Source of the DNA: Atopobiaceae bacterium
Lineage (GTDB): Bacteria > Actinomycetota > Coriobacteriia > Coriobacteriales > Atopobiaceae
DNA: 64,000 nucleotides
Reading direction: 5' to 3'
Assembly (NCBI GenBank): GCA_902834555.1
Contig: CADFJN010000012.1
Coordinates: forward strand, 1 to 64,000
In this document: positions 9,075-17,117 of the stretch, one piece after another
How positions within the stretch are numbered: the first letter of the stretch is position 1
Layout of the letters: each line of letters opens with the position of its first letter
Notes under the pieces: model-generated
Database searches by the model: none
Told to the model about the DNA's origin: nothing
Seen by the model: only the letters and a program-made list of their open reading frames with translations
Program-made: the position numbers and the translations under genes

Positions 9075-9114
9075 ATTTCATTCAATTTCAATCAACTTCA
9101 GTCAAATTCGGTCA
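9075..9114. promoter_or_regulatory. Four phased 10-bp repeats, candidate DeoR-type operator for fruRK
   Basis: The sequence reads as consecutive 10-mers ATTTCATTCA, ATTTCAATCA, ACTTCAGTCA and AATTCGGTCA. It sits about 150 bp upstream of fruR. DeoR-family repressors commonly bind direct repeats spaced by one helical turn. Assignment to the adjacent regulator is inference. Confidence 0.55.
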
Positions 9115-9166
9115 AATTGTCACGCGAAAACACAGAGACGGTACCGCGCGGATAGCAAAGCCACGT

Positions 9167-9511
9167 TCAACCACGAAATATGCCCAATAAGGTCACAAAT
9201 CCGGGAAGGAGCACCATGGCCGCCGCAGCGCTGCCGTCAAGCTGGCCGGACATCCCGTAGAAGAGCAGCGAGAACGCAAAGATTGCAACCACAGCGACAA
9301 GTCCGTTCCAGGTGCCAGGCCGAGGGTGCGCATCGGTGCCAAAGAAGGTACGCAGCACACAGATAGGAAGGCCAACCATCACGCCGATCCCCGCTGCGCA
9401 CGCGATGCCGCGAGCGAAGGTGTCCAGCTGCTCTGCAATCTGAAAAGCAATCGCAATGGCAACGAACACCCCAAAGGCCAGTCCTGCCAGCTTGAGCAAC
9501 TTGTCCTCCAT
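9167..9511 (-). CDS. Small integral membrane protein of unknown function
   Basis: This 114-residue protein consists almost entirely of four hydrophobic helices (around residues 5-27, 34-54, 66-86 and 92-112) with short loops. I recognise no family motif. The ATG at 9511 is preceded by GAGGGGGG, a good ribosome site. A longer frame to 9640 would overlap the start region of the divergent neighbour and lacks such a site. The gene is divergent from the membrane-anchored protein at 9621. Confidence 0.65.
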   Translation of the reverse strand: MEDKLLKLAGLAFGVFVAIAIAFQIAEQLDTFARGIACAAGIGVMVGLPICVLRTFFGTDAHPRPGTWNGLVAVVAIFAFSLLFYGMSGQLDGSAAAAMVLLPGFVTLLGIFRG

Positions 9512-9620
9512 AGCGCCCCCCCTCACAGACACTCTATCCCAAGAGAGGTTGTGTCCCGCCGTCTCTCGGCAAAGTCCTGCTAGCATCGTGCGTAACCGCG
9601 CAACGTAGAGGGAGGGCAGC

Positions 9621-10496
9621 ATGGCATCTGACCACGGCAAAAAGCACCGAGCCGGTCACGTGGCAAAGACCGTCCTTGCCGTTATCGGCGGAATCACCGT
9701 TGTGGTGGCGGTACTCTTTGTTGCACTGGTGTATGAGCTGAACTACGCCGTCCGCACCGTGGACACGTCAACCTCCCCGGACGGCAGGTTCACGCTTGAG
9801 CTGCAGGCCGTTGGCGAGCCCTTGTTCTTCTCGCCGGCGGATGCGCGCCTTGTCCTCAGGCTGGGCCGCTACGAAGTCTCACACGTGGACACGAGCATCG
9901 CGGACGACGGCGGACAGGTGCGCCCCACTAGCTGGCAGGTGAGCTGGGGGGACACGGGCGCCGAGGTGCGCCTTAGGGGATCCGAGCAGGGCGACGAACT
10001 TGTGACCATGGGCTTTGACGGAAGCGTCTCGAGGGGTCGGGCAGCCGCGGACGAGAGCCTGGGCGATCTGCCAGACACGGAGGCAAACACGCCTGCCACG
10101 CCAACCGATGACGGCATCACATCCTCCGAGGTCGCGCGACAGGAGGCCGAGGAGATAGACGCGGGCTACAAAGCCGTCTACGACGCGGCGCTCAAGTCGC
10201 AAGGCTACGGCTACCAGGTGACGTACAACGCCAAGGGTGACGAGCAGGTCATTCTCTCCCAGGACAGCGAGAAGGTCGTGCTTCTCATCTACGATCGCGA
10301 GTCCGCTAATGGCGCGTGTGCGCTCTTTGCGCTGGAGAGCTGCCCCGTGGAGGGTTATGGCAGCTGGTCGATTGAAGAGTCCACGCTGCTCGACGAGTAC
10401 GCCTACGTGTACGAGACTGGCGAGGTCATCGCATCTGGAAAGACCTCGTGGTCCGATGCCGGCACGCAGGAGTTCCGCGAAGCGACGGGAGAGTAG
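9621..10496 (+). CDS. Membrane-anchored protein of unknown function
   Basis: This 291-residue protein has a basic N-terminus, one transmembrane helix at about residues 15-40, and an otherwise soluble extracytoplasmic part. Just after the helix is TSTSPDGRFTLEL, a motif seen in several small lipoprotein or anchored families (DUF5412-like). An acidic linker follows near residues 140-170, then a Tyr-rich domain (GYGYQVTYNAKG, YVYETGEV). GAGGGAGGGCAGC precedes the ATG. The function is unknown. The gene ends about 45 bp before the Zur box and is probably not part of the zinc operon. Confidence 0.7.
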   Translation: MASDHGKKHRAGHVAKTVLAVIGGITVVVAVLFVALVYELNYAVRTVDTSTSPDGRFTLELQAVGEPLFFSPADARLVLRLGRYEVSHVDTSIADDGGQVRPTSWQVSWGDTGAEVRLRGSEQGDELVTMGFDGSVSRGRAAADESLGDLPDTEANTPATPTDDGITSSEVARQEAEEIDAGYKAVYDAALKSQGYGYQVTYNAKGDEQVILSQDSEKVVLLIYDRESANGACALFALESCPVEGYGSWSIEESTLLDEYAYVYETGEVIASGKTSWSDAGTQEFREATGE

Positions 10497-10541
10497 CGGA
10501 TAAAAGCTTGACCCATCCGGCACTTCCCTGTACCCTCAAAT

Positions 10542-10562
10542 TGAAATTGATGTTCAATTTCA
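10542..10562. promoter_or_regulatory. Zur/Fur-type operator
   Basis: A perfect 9-bp inverted repeat, TGAAATTGA / TCAATTTCA, flanks a central TGT. It is 65 bp upstream of the Fur-family gene that starts the zinc operon. The A/T-rich TGAAA...TTTCA form resembles actinobacterial Zur boxes. Autoregulation of the operon is inferred. Confidence 0.7.
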
Positions 10563-10626
10563 ATTCATGCTGCAAGATACTAGCCTGCCGCCGCAGCTCA
10601 GCAGCACCTCGGAATGGGAGACACAC

Positions 10627-11052
10627 ATGGCCACCAGGGGTTCCTACAACACGCGCCAGCGCCAGGCAGTCCTCGACTACCTTGCCACACACACTGACCG
10701 CTACACGAGCGTCGACGGCGTCTTCGAAGCCCTAAAGTCTCAGGGGGTCGAGATTGGCCGCTCGACCATCTACCGCACCCTCGAGGCGCTCGCAGGTGAG
10801 GGTATGGCATCAAAGGTTGTTGCCCCTCGCGGTGAGGTCGCCCTCTATCGCCTGGTAAACAAGGGCGAGGAGGACGCGGGTCAGCTGGTGTGCGTGGAGT
10901 GCGGGCGCGTTTCGACCATAGACTGCGACGCCTTCCAGGAGTTCTCCCACCACGTGCGCACGGTCCACGGCTTTGCTATCGACCTCTCCCGGACCGTGCT
11001 GTACGGTCGCTGCCCCATCTGTGCCAAAGAGCACGTCGCCGCTCATGCGTAA
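10627..11052 (+). CDS. zur: Fur-family metalloregulator, probably Zur
   Basis: This 141-residue Fur-family protein has an N-terminal winged helix (about residues 6-70, with GRSTIYRTLEAL as the recognition helix). A C-terminal dimerisation and metal domain follows, with CxxC pairs CVEC (near 88) and CPIC (near 131) that form the structural zinc site. GGGAG precedes the ATG at 10627. It is the first gene of a run that continues with a His/Cys-rich small protein and znuA-znuC-znuB, so zinc-responsive control is more likely than iron. A perfect palindrome upstream at 10542 is the likely site. Its stop overlaps the next start by 8 bp. Confidence 0.87.
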   Translation: MATRGSYNTRQRQAVLDYLATHTDRYTSVDGVFEALKSQGVEIGRSTIYRTLEALAGEGMASKVVAPRGEVALYRLVNKGEEDAGQLVCVECGRVSTIDCDAFQEFSHHVRTVHGFAIDLSRTVLYGRCPICAKEHVAAHA

Positions 11053-11371
11053 TGCCATGCGCCACACGGTCCGCCGAACAGCCGCCCTCCGGGTGGCCAC
11101 GCTTGCGCTTGCGGCCCTTCTCGCCGCAGGCACCTTCCTCTCGTCGGTTGCGCTGGGCAAGGAGGTCCACCACCAGTGCACGGGGGACGACTGTCCCGTC
11201 TGCCGGCTCATGGTTGGCGCGGCGAAGGTCGTTGGCCGCAGCTCGACACCCGTGCCGCCCGCGCCTCGCATCCCCTCAGCGCGCCTTGCCGCCACGCGGA
11301 TCACGCCCCTTACTGGAGCTGTCCTTGTCGCATCCTCCCCCGTCTCCCTGGGGGTCCGTCTCGACATCTGA
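11045..11371 (+). CDS. Small exported or membrane protein with a His-Cys metal-binding motif
   Basis: This 108-residue protein has a basic N-terminus and a hydrophobic segment (about residues 14-36), suggesting a signal peptide or single anchor. It is followed at once by HHQCTGDDCPVC, a dense His/Cys cluster suited to Zn or Cu. A second weakly hydrophobic stretch lies near the C-terminus. The start overlaps the stop of zur by 8 bp, implying translational coupling, and znuA follows 81 bp later. I infer a periplasm-facing zinc chaperone or sensor for the ZnuABC transporter. No biochemical family is recognised. Confidence 0.65.
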   Translation: MRNAMRHTVRRTAALRVATLALAALLAAGTFLSSVALGKEVHHQCTGDDCPVCRLMVGAAKVVGRSSTPVPPAPRIPSARLAATRITPLTGAVLVASSPVSLGVRLDI

Positions 11372-11452
11372 TGGGAGCGGACTGCCTCATATCGCAATCC
11401 GCAGAACACCACAGCGCAGAACACCACAGATAAGAGACCAGGAGACACTTCC

Positions 11453-12442
11453 ATGTACAACCGCATAGCACCGCGCCGCAACCCCATTATGGGGCGGCGT
11501 TCCCTTCTCGGCCTTCTCGCCTTCTCGGTCGGGGCCGCCCTCGCGGGCTGCTCTAACGCCACCGGCAATGGGTCCGACGCATCCGCGCAGGCAGAAGGCT
11601 CAAGCACTGGCTCGTCTACGCTTTCCATCTGCGCGAGCTTCTACCCCATGTACGACTTTGCAAGCAAGGTCGCCGGCGACCGCGCAACCGTCACCTGCCT
11701 GGTGCCCGCCGGGACCGAGCCGCACGACTGGGAGCCCTCGACCACGGACGTTCGCACCATCACCACCTGCGACATGCTCGTCTACAACGGTGCCGGCATG
11801 GAGCACTGGGTCTCTGACGTGGCAAACGGCCTGTCGGGCGAGAAGCCCGTCCTCGTGTGCGCAAGCGACGGCATTGACCTGCGCGAGCTGCCCCAGAGCG
11901 AAGCAGGGGAAAGCGACTCTGGCACCGACCCGCACGTCTGGCTCTCGCCCAGAAACGCCAAGCACGAGCTCCAGGCCATCCGCGACGCGCTGGTGTCGCT
12001 CGACCCCACCGGGCACGATGCCTACGACGCGAACTACGAGCGATGGGCAGCGGAGTTCGAGAGGCTCGACGCGGAGTTCACAGACGGCCTTGCGAGCCTC
12101 TCGAGCAGGAACCTTGTGGTGTCACACGAGGCGTTTGGCTACCTCTGCGATGCCTACGGCCTCACGCAGGTGGCCATTGCGGGCATCGACGCCGAGGGCG
12201 AGCCAAACGCCCAGCAGATGGCCGAGATTGCCCAGTTTGTGCGCGAGAACAACGTGAAGACGATCTTCTCCGAGGAGCTCGTGAGCCCAAAGGTCGCCCA
12301 GGCCATCGCCAGCGAGACCGGCGCCACGGTCGAGGAGCTCAACCCGCTCGAGGGCCTCTCGGACGAGGAGCTTGCCGCAGGCGAGGACTACCTCTCCGTG
12401 ATGCGCAGGAACCTCACGGCCATGAGGGAGGCGCTGGCGTGA
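11453..12442 (+). CDS. znuA: Zinc ABC transporter substrate-binding lipoprotein
   Basis: This 329-residue TroA/ZnuA-type protein has a lipoprotein signal: hydrophobic residues 19-33 and lipobox LAGC. Probable zinc ligands are the His in EPHDWEP (near residue 87), the His in DPHVWLSP (near 163), the His in SHEAFGYL (near 224) and the Glu in the SEELVSP loop. The His-rich flexible loop of E. coli ZnuA is absent. It captures zinc at the cell surface for ZnuC and ZnuB. A GGAG-containing ribosome site precedes the ATG. Its TGA stop overlaps the GTG start of znuC by 4 bp. Manganese specificity is possible but less likely given the Zur box. Confidence 0.92.
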   Translation: MYNRIAPRRNPIMGRRSLLGLLAFSVGAALAGCSNATGNGSDASAQAEGSSTGSSTLSICASFYPMYDFASKVAGDRATVTCLVPAGTEPHDWEPSTTDVRTITTCDMLVYNGAGMEHWVSDVANGLSGEKPVLVCASDGIDLRELPQSEAGESDSGTDPHVWLSPRNAKHELQAIRDALVSLDPTGHDAYDANYERWAAEFERLDAEFTDGLASLSSRNLVVSHEAFGYLCDAYGLTQVAIAGIDAEGEPNAQQMAEIAQFVRENNVKTIFSEELVSPKVAQAIASETGATVEELNPLEGLSDEELAAGEDYLSVMRRNLTAMREALA

Positions 12443-13191
12443 CGGCCCTAGGCCCTGGGACTCCAAAGCGGCCTGGGACGCGCGTGGCCCCCATGCGGGC
12501 CACGCCGCCCGCTCCGCCGGTCGAGCTGCGTGACGTGCGCTTCTCGTACGGTCGCGAAGAAGTGCTTCACGGTGTCGACCTGGTAGTTGGCGCAGGAGAG
12601 ATCTGCTCCGTCGTGGGAGACAACGGTGCCGGCAAGTCGACCATCGCGCGTCTGGCAGTGGGCGAGCTTATGCCCACGGCCGGCACCGTTCGCCTCTTTG
12701 GCGAGAACCCCGCGCGCTTTGGCAGGTGGAGCCTCGTGGGGTACGTACCGCAACTCCCGCCGGAGGCCGTCTCGCGCTTCCCCGCCACGGCGCTCGAGCT
12801 TGTGAGCGCCTTCCAGGGCACAGGCACCTGGGGCATACGGGGCCGGCGGCTCTCGTGCGCCGAGCGCCGCAACCGAAGCCTCGACGCTCTGGGGCAGGTG
12901 GGGATGGACGTCCACGCCTCGAGGATGGTGCGCGAGCTCTCGGGCGGCCAGCTCCAGCGCGTGCGCCTGGCGTGCGCGCTGGTAAACGACCCGGGGCTTC
13001 TCGTCCTGGACGAGCCGACGAACGGCCTTGACCGCGAGAGCCGCGAGACGCTCTGCTCCCTGGTGGCCTCCGCGCACGCCGAGCGCGGGCTGGCGGTGCT
13101 TCTCGTCACGCACGACCAGCGTGTCCTGGGAAGCCTGGGAGGCAGCGTCCTTCTCGTTGAGGATGGCCACATAGTGAGAAAGGAGGCCTAG
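12439..13191 (+). CDS. znuC: Zinc ABC transporter ATP-binding protein
   Basis: This 250-residue ABC ATPase has Walker A GDNGAGKST, signature LSGGQLQR, Walker B LLVLDEP and H-loop LVTHD, all in the usual order. The GTG start overlaps the znuA stop (GTGA). An ATG at 12493 would remove the unusual Pro/Arg-rich first 18 residues but has no ribosome site. It energises metal uptake with ZnuB. An AAGGAGG site near its 3' end serves znuB, which starts 4 bp after its stop. Confidence 0.92.
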   Translation: MTALGPGTPKRPGTRVAPMRATPPAPPVELRDVRFSYGREEVLHGVDLVVGAGEICSVVGDNGAGKSTIARLAVGELMPTAGTVRLFGENPARFGRWSLVGYVPQLPPEAVSRFPATALELVSAFQGTGTWGIRGRRLSCAERRNRSLDALGQVGMDVHASRMVRELSGGQLQRVRLACALVNDPGLLVLDEPTNGLDRESRETLCSLVASAHAERGLAVLLVTHDQRVLGSLGGSVLLVEDGHIVRKEA

Positions 13192-13194
13192 CGG

Positions 13195-13992
13195 ATGCTC
13201 GAGTACGCCTTCATGCAGCGCGGCCTTCTCGCGGGGCTGCTCCTTGGCGCCGTGATCCCACTGGTAGGGATGACGGTTGTCCAGCGCAGGCTCTCAATGA
13301 TTGGAGACGCACTGTCTCACGCGTCGCTTGCGGGCGTTGCCGCCGGCCTGGTTGGCGGCGTGAGCCCGGTTGCCGGGGCCATCGTGGCATGCCTCGTGGG
13401 GTCGCTTTGCATCGAGGGCGTGCGAAGGCGGGTGCGCGAGCAGTCCGAGCTTGCCGTGGCCATCATTCTGGCAGCGGGCGTGGGCGCAGCTGGTGTGCTC
13501 TCGGGTTTTGTGCCAAACGCCTCGAGCCTCAACAGCTACATGTTTGGCAGCATTCTCACCATGTCCGACGCCGAGGTCGCGACCATCGTCGTGGTATGCG
13601 CCGTGGCCGTCGTGACCTGCATCGTCTTGCGGAGAAGCCTCTTCCTCATGTCCTTCGACGAGCGGCAGGCGCGTACGGCTGACGTGCCCGTAGGGGCAGT
13701 CAACCTTGCCTTCATGATGGTGGTTGCTCTGGTGGTTGCTGTGGCGTCTCGCACGGTGGGCTCGCTCATCGTTTCCTCAATGATGGTAGTTCCCGTTGCC
13801 TGCGGCTTGGAACTTGCACGCAGCTGGCGGCAGGCGTGCCTGCTTTCGAGCCTTGCCGGTGTGCTGGCCAGCGCGCTTGGCCTTGTCGCCTCCTACTACC
13901 TGGGACTGCGGCCCGGCGGGACCATAGTCCTGGTGGCCATCGCGCTCCTGATGGTGGCGTTTGTCATCAGGCGGCTGGCGAGAGGAGCGTAG
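13195..13992 (+). CDS. znuB: Zinc ABC transporter permease (ABC-3 family)
   Basis: This 265-residue membrane protein has about eight hydrophobic helices and ABC-3 permease motifs: MIGDALSHASLAGVA near residue 31 and SLNSYMFGSIL near residue 105. It forms the channel that accepts zinc from ZnuA and is driven by ZnuC. AAGGAGG is placed correctly before its ATG. It is the last gene of the zinc operon. No strong terminator is visible in the 48-bp gap before the convergent LysR gene. Confidence 0.92.
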   Translation: MLEYAFMQRGLLAGLLLGAVIPLVGMTVVQRRLSMIGDALSHASLAGVAAGLVGGVSPVAGAIVACLVGSLCIEGVRRRVREQSELAVAIILAAGVGAAGVLSGFVPNASSLNSYMFGSILTMSDAEVATIVVVCAVAVVTCIVLRRSLFLMSFDERQARTADVPVGAVNLAFMMVVALVVAVASRTVGSLIVSSMMVVPVACGLELARSWRQACLLSSLAGVLASALGLVASYYLGLRPGGTIVLVAIALLMVAFVIRRLARGA

Positions 13993-14040
13993 GACCTTCG
14001 CCGGCGGCGGTCCATCGCGCGGCGGCCCGCCCCTCCCCGC

Positions 14041-14898
14041 TCACAGGTACTCGAGGAAGCGACGTGCCGCTCGTGGCAGCGCGCCCTCGCGATAGACCAC
14101 GCGAATGTCGCGGTACGTGGCCGGCTCGAGCGGCTTGGCCACAATGGCGTAGGGGTTTCTCCGCAGGATGAGTGCCGGTAGGATCGAGAGGCCCAGGCCG
14201 CTCTCGACCATCGACATGATGGCGTAGTCGTCCCATGTGGAGAAGCGCGCGTTGGGCGAGAGGCCCGCGCGCTCGAAGATGGGGGTTATCTCGTCGTCCT
14301 GCCCGCGCTCGAGCACGATGAACGGCTCCTCGCAGAGCGCCGAGACGGGCACGGACGCCTCCCCCGCCAGCCGGTGGCCCACCGGAAGCACCGCCATGAG
14401 CTCGTCTCGCTCAACCACGCGCTCGGCAAGCCCCAAGTAGCGCGGAGCCCGCGGCAGGAAGCCAAAGTCCACGCGACCGGACGCCACCCAGCCGTCGATC
14501 TCGGTGTAGTCGCCCATGAGCAGCTCGTACTCGATGGCGGGATAGTCCTTCTGGAAGCGACCGATGACCTTGGGCAGGATGTGTGTGGCCACAGACGAGA
14601 AGGTCCCTATGCGGATGCTGCCCGCGGAAAGGCCGTTGAGGTCGTCTATCTGCGACTCCAGGCGGCGGTAGTCGTCGCACACGCCCTCCACGAAGGGCAG
14701 CACCGCGCGCCCCTCGCTGGTGAGCGTCACACCCGCGCGGCTGCGCTCGAGAAGCGTCATGCCCCAGTCGCGCTCGAGGTCGGCGATCATGCGGCTCACG
14801 CCGGACTGCGTGTACGAGAGCGAGCGCGCGGCCCGCGTGAAGCTCCCCGTGCGCACGGTCTCGACAAATGCCTGGTACTTCTGGATGTTTGCGTCCAT
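14041..14898 (-). CDS. LysR-family transcriptional regulator
   Basis: This 285-residue LysR protein has an N-terminal winged helix (residues 2-60, with SYTQSGVSRMIADLE as the recognition region) and a periplasmic-binding-protein-like effector domain from about residue 88. AAGGGAG precedes the ATG at 14898. An upstream extension to 15210 would run through the divergent promoter and is not used. It is divergent from an EamA exporter and shares a 154-bp promoter region containing a perfect 9-bp inverted repeat. It therefore probably controls that exporter in response to the exported compound. The effector is unknown. Confidence 0.9.
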   Translation of the reverse strand: MDANIQKYQAFVETVRTGSFTRAARSLSYTQSGVSRMIADLERDWGMTLLERSRAGVTLTSEGRAVLPFVEGVCDDYRRLESQIDDLNGLSAGSIRIGTFSSVATHILPKVIGRFQKDYPAIEYELLMGDYTEIDGWVASGRVDFGFLPRAPRYLGLAERVVERDELMAVLPVGHRLAGEASVPVSALCEEPFIVLERGQDDEITPIFERAGLSPNARFSTWDDYAIMSMVESGLGLSILPALILRRNPYAIVAKPLEPATYRDIRVVYREGALPRAARRFLEYL

Positions 14899-14947
14899 GG
14901 GGCTCCCTTGCGGCATGCGGCGCGACGACGGACGGCGCCGGTGCCAG

Positions 14948-14970
14948 TTGCATGATAAATCATCATGCAA
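14948..14970. promoter_or_regulatory. Candidate LysR operator between divergent genes
   Basis: An inverted repeat TTGCATGAT / ATCATGCAA with a 5-bp centre (AAATC) lies 50 bp upstream of the LysR start and 83 bp upstream of the exporter start. A further ATGATAA half-site follows at about 14974. The position is typical for LysR autoregulation and activation of the divergent gene. Confidence 0.55.
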
Positions 14971-15052
14971 CTCATGATAAACATTCGCTTTTATCAGCAT
15001 ACACATTCTGCGAAAGTGTTTGAGGAAATTGAGGGGCCATGGGAGGTCATGC

Positions 15053-15976
15053 ATGTCGCGCGCGTCGAGGAAGTACCTGCTGTCACTGCTCGTCTTTGGC
15101 TCGAACGGCATCATTGCTAGCCAGATCTCGCTTCCCAGCTGGCAGATCGTCCTGCTCCGCACCCTGCTTGGCGGCACGCTGCTTGCCCTCATCGTGCTGG
15201 GCGCCCGCAAGCGTCCTGCGTTTCTCGACCACCCGCGCGACGCCGCCTACCTTGCCGCATCCGGCGCGGCGCTAGGCGTGGGCTGGATCTTCCTCTTTGA
15301 GGCCTACAGGCTCATTGGCGTGGGCATTGCGTCTCTTGCCTACTACTGCGGGCCGGTCATTGTGATGGCGCTCTCGCCCGTCCTCTTCCACGAGCGGCTC
15401 ACCCCCGTCAAGCTGCTGGGCTTTGCTGCCGTGATCTGCGGGGCGTTTCTCGTGGTGGCACAGGGGCAGGGCGTGGCGCTCTCGCCATGGGGGCTTGTGT
15501 GCGGAGGCATGTCTGCCGTCATGTACGCGGTGATGGTCATCTGCAGCAAGCGCGCGTCCAACGCCGTGGCCGGCATCGAGGCCTCTGCAATCCAGCTGGT
15601 TGCGAGCTTTGCCGCCGTCGCCGTGTTTGCGCTTGTCGCCCATGGCTCCGAGCTGGCCGTGCCCCTCTCGGCGAACTGGCCCGCCATTCTCTGCCTGGGC
15701 CTGGTGAACACGGGCCTTGGCTGCTACCTGTACTTCTCCGCTATGGGCCAGCTGCCTGTGCAGCGCGTCTCGGTGTGGGGCTACCTCGAGCCGCTCTCTG
15801 CCGTGATCCTCTCGGCGCTCATTCTTGGCGAGGCACTCACGCCCGCGAACGTTGCCGGTACAGTGCTTATCCTGGGTGGTGCCATCTTCTGCGAGGTCGC
15901 CGGCAAGCGCCGTGGCGCCGAGAAGACCAGCCGTCGCCTTGCAGGGAGCCGCTCGGCTGGCAATCTCGCAGCGTAG
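15053..15976 (+). CDS. EamA-family (DMT) transporter
   Basis: This 307-residue protein has ten hydrophobic helices arranged as two EamA repeats. The typical motifs are LLRTLLGG near residue 37, and GYLEPLSAVILSALILGE in the second repeat. Such proteins export amino acids or other metabolites, or take up sugars. GGGAGG precedes the ATG at 15053. The divergent LysR gene is the probable regulator. The last codons and stop form the first unit of a 15-bp tandem repeat that continues into the spacer. Substrate unknown. Confidence 0.87.
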   Translation: MSRASRKYLLSLLVFGSNGIIASQISLPSWQIVLLRTLLGGTLLALIVLGARKRPAFLDHPRDAAYLAASGAALGVGWIFLFEAYRLIGVGIASLAYYCGPVIVMALSPVLFHERLTPVKLLGFAAVICGAFLVVAQGQGVALSPWGLVCGGMSAVMYAVMVICSKRASNAVAGIEASAIQLVASFAAVAVFALVAHGSELAVPLSANWPAILCLGLVNTGLGCYLYFSAMGQLPVQRVSVWGYLEPLSAVILSALILGEALTPANVAGTVLILGGAIFCEVAGKRRGAEKTSRRLAGSRSAGNLAA

Positions 15977-16035
15977 GGCCTCGCAGCACAGGGCCTCGCA
16001 GCCTAGGACATCGCAGCCTAGGACATCGCAGCCAA
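15961..16035. repeat. Five 15-bp tandem repeats spanning the exporter stop codon
   Basis: Units begin at 15961, 15976, 15991, 16006 and 16021, with core GGGCCTCGCAGCCTA or GGACATCGCAGCCTA. The first unit contains the final codons and the TAG stop of the EamA gene. The array runs directly into the 79-bp palindromic element at 16034. Confidence 0.8.
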
Positions 16036-16112
16036 TTATTGAACGATATTTCTGCTCGCATTTTGCTCAACTGCGGAAACGTTCTCCTGGACTGATTTTT
16101 CGTGCGATAATT
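16034..16112 (-). repeat. 79-bp palindromic element, copy 1 (AATTATTG family)
   Basis: The left end is AATTATTGAACGATATTTCT and the right end is TTTTTCGTGCGATAATT. Read on the minus strand, its last 21 bases are identical to the end of the copy at 56394-56473, and it shares both ends with the copy at 54992-55070. It occupies much of the 317-bp gap between 15977 and 16293. No gene is visible there. Confidence 0.8.
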
Positions 16113-16293
16113 TGGACGCCCACCACACCGAGGACGCATATAGCGCCAGTGGGGCACGTGGTCGGATTGTCAATCTCCCTACACCTCAAGCTCCGTGAGA
16201 TTCCCAAGAGAACTTGAAAGGCAAGGCAGCTGAAAGCTGAAGTGGCGCATACTAGCTACTTTAAGAGGTACAAATTAGGACGAGGGAATCGCA

Positions 16294-16539
16294 ATGGGGC
16301 TTGAGACAAAAGGGCAGACACATGCCGAGAAGAGCAATACTCCCTCGACTTCCAGCTCGCGCAAGCCTTCGCGCCTCTCCAACCTGATGGCTAACGTTGG
16401 CCACATCGACAGCCGCACCCTTATCTACGTGCTGCTCATCATTGTGGCCTGCGCGTTGGTAATAGTTGCCATATCTGCCATGTCACAGACGTTTCTGGCA
16501 CAGCCCTCCACGGCAAGCTCCTTCGCCAGGCACCACTAG
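16294..16539 (+). CDS. Small single-pass membrane protein
   Basis: This 81-residue protein has a Ser/Thr/Lys-rich N-terminus, one strong transmembrane helix (about residues 43-63, LIYVLLIIVACALVIVAI) and a short Ser-rich tail. GAGGGAATCGC precedes the ATG. It resembles no family I know. It lies next to other short anchored proteins of the envelope cluster (16.3-18.5 kb), which supports it being real. Confidence 0.55.
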   Translation: MGLETKGQTHAEKSNTPSTSSSRKPSRLSNLMANVGHIDSRTLIYVLLIIVACALVIVAISAMSQTFLAQPSTASSFARHH

Positions 16540-16577
16540 CCGAGAGGCCCGCAGAGGCCCGCCCAACAGGCGGCGCC

Positions 16578-16943
16578 TTACCCCAGCAGCCCAGAAACCA
16601 CCAGCGCGACAAGAAGCACTGCCACGGCAACTGCGGCAACCGTCACAACCCGTAGCGTATTGCGCCGCGCCTGCTCGCGACGACGCTTTGCGTAGACCTG
16701 CGCCTCTGCATCGCGCGCGTCGACGGCGCTATAGCTGCCCGTCTCATACGCAGGCGCCGAAAAAACACGCCCTGCGGGAGCCGTTGCCGGCGCGACCCGC
16801 GATGCGGGGGCCTCGTTTGCCACGCGCCTCCGCCCGCCATCGCGATCGGCCGTATTGCCATCGTGTCGCGATGCCGTTGGAGGCACGTGCACAGCTCCAG
16901 AAGCCGAACGCGCGCCCTTTGTTTTCCTGTCAAACAAAGCCAT
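16578..16943 (-). CDS. Small C-terminally anchored protein of unknown function
   Basis: This 121-residue protein has a basic, low-complexity cytoplasmic part, an Arg-rich stretch (KRRREQARRN near residue 88) and one C-terminal transmembrane helix ending at the last residue, so it looks tail-anchored. The ATG at 16943 (MALFDRKTKG) is preceded by GGGGG. Its layout resembles the N-terminal half of the broken deacetylase gene at 18093-18545, where an Arg-rich linker also leads into a membrane helix. Function unknown. Confidence 0.6.
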   Translation of the reverse strand: MALFDRKTKGARSASGAVHVPPTASRHDGNTADRDGGRRRVANEAPASRVAPATAPAGRVFSAPAYETGSYSAVDARDAEAQVYAKRRREQARRNTLRVVTVAAVAVAVLLVALVVSGLLG

Positions 16944-17117
16944 CAGAGACCCCCGCCCCCTCGGGGCAGCTGGCCCCAAACGATGCGACGCGCCGAGAAG
17001 GTCGCGCCGCCTGCATTCTGATGATACCGAGCCGCAGCGGCCGAACAAGCCGTCGCCGCGCAAGTTTCGGCACACTGACATGTAGCTTGAAGGCCCCCGG
17101 CACGCGGGAGCGGTGCG

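Noticed and set aside
12493..13191. Alternative ATG start for znuC
   Set aside because: No ribosome site precedes it, whereas the GTG at 12439 overlaps the znuA stop in a typical coupled arrangement.
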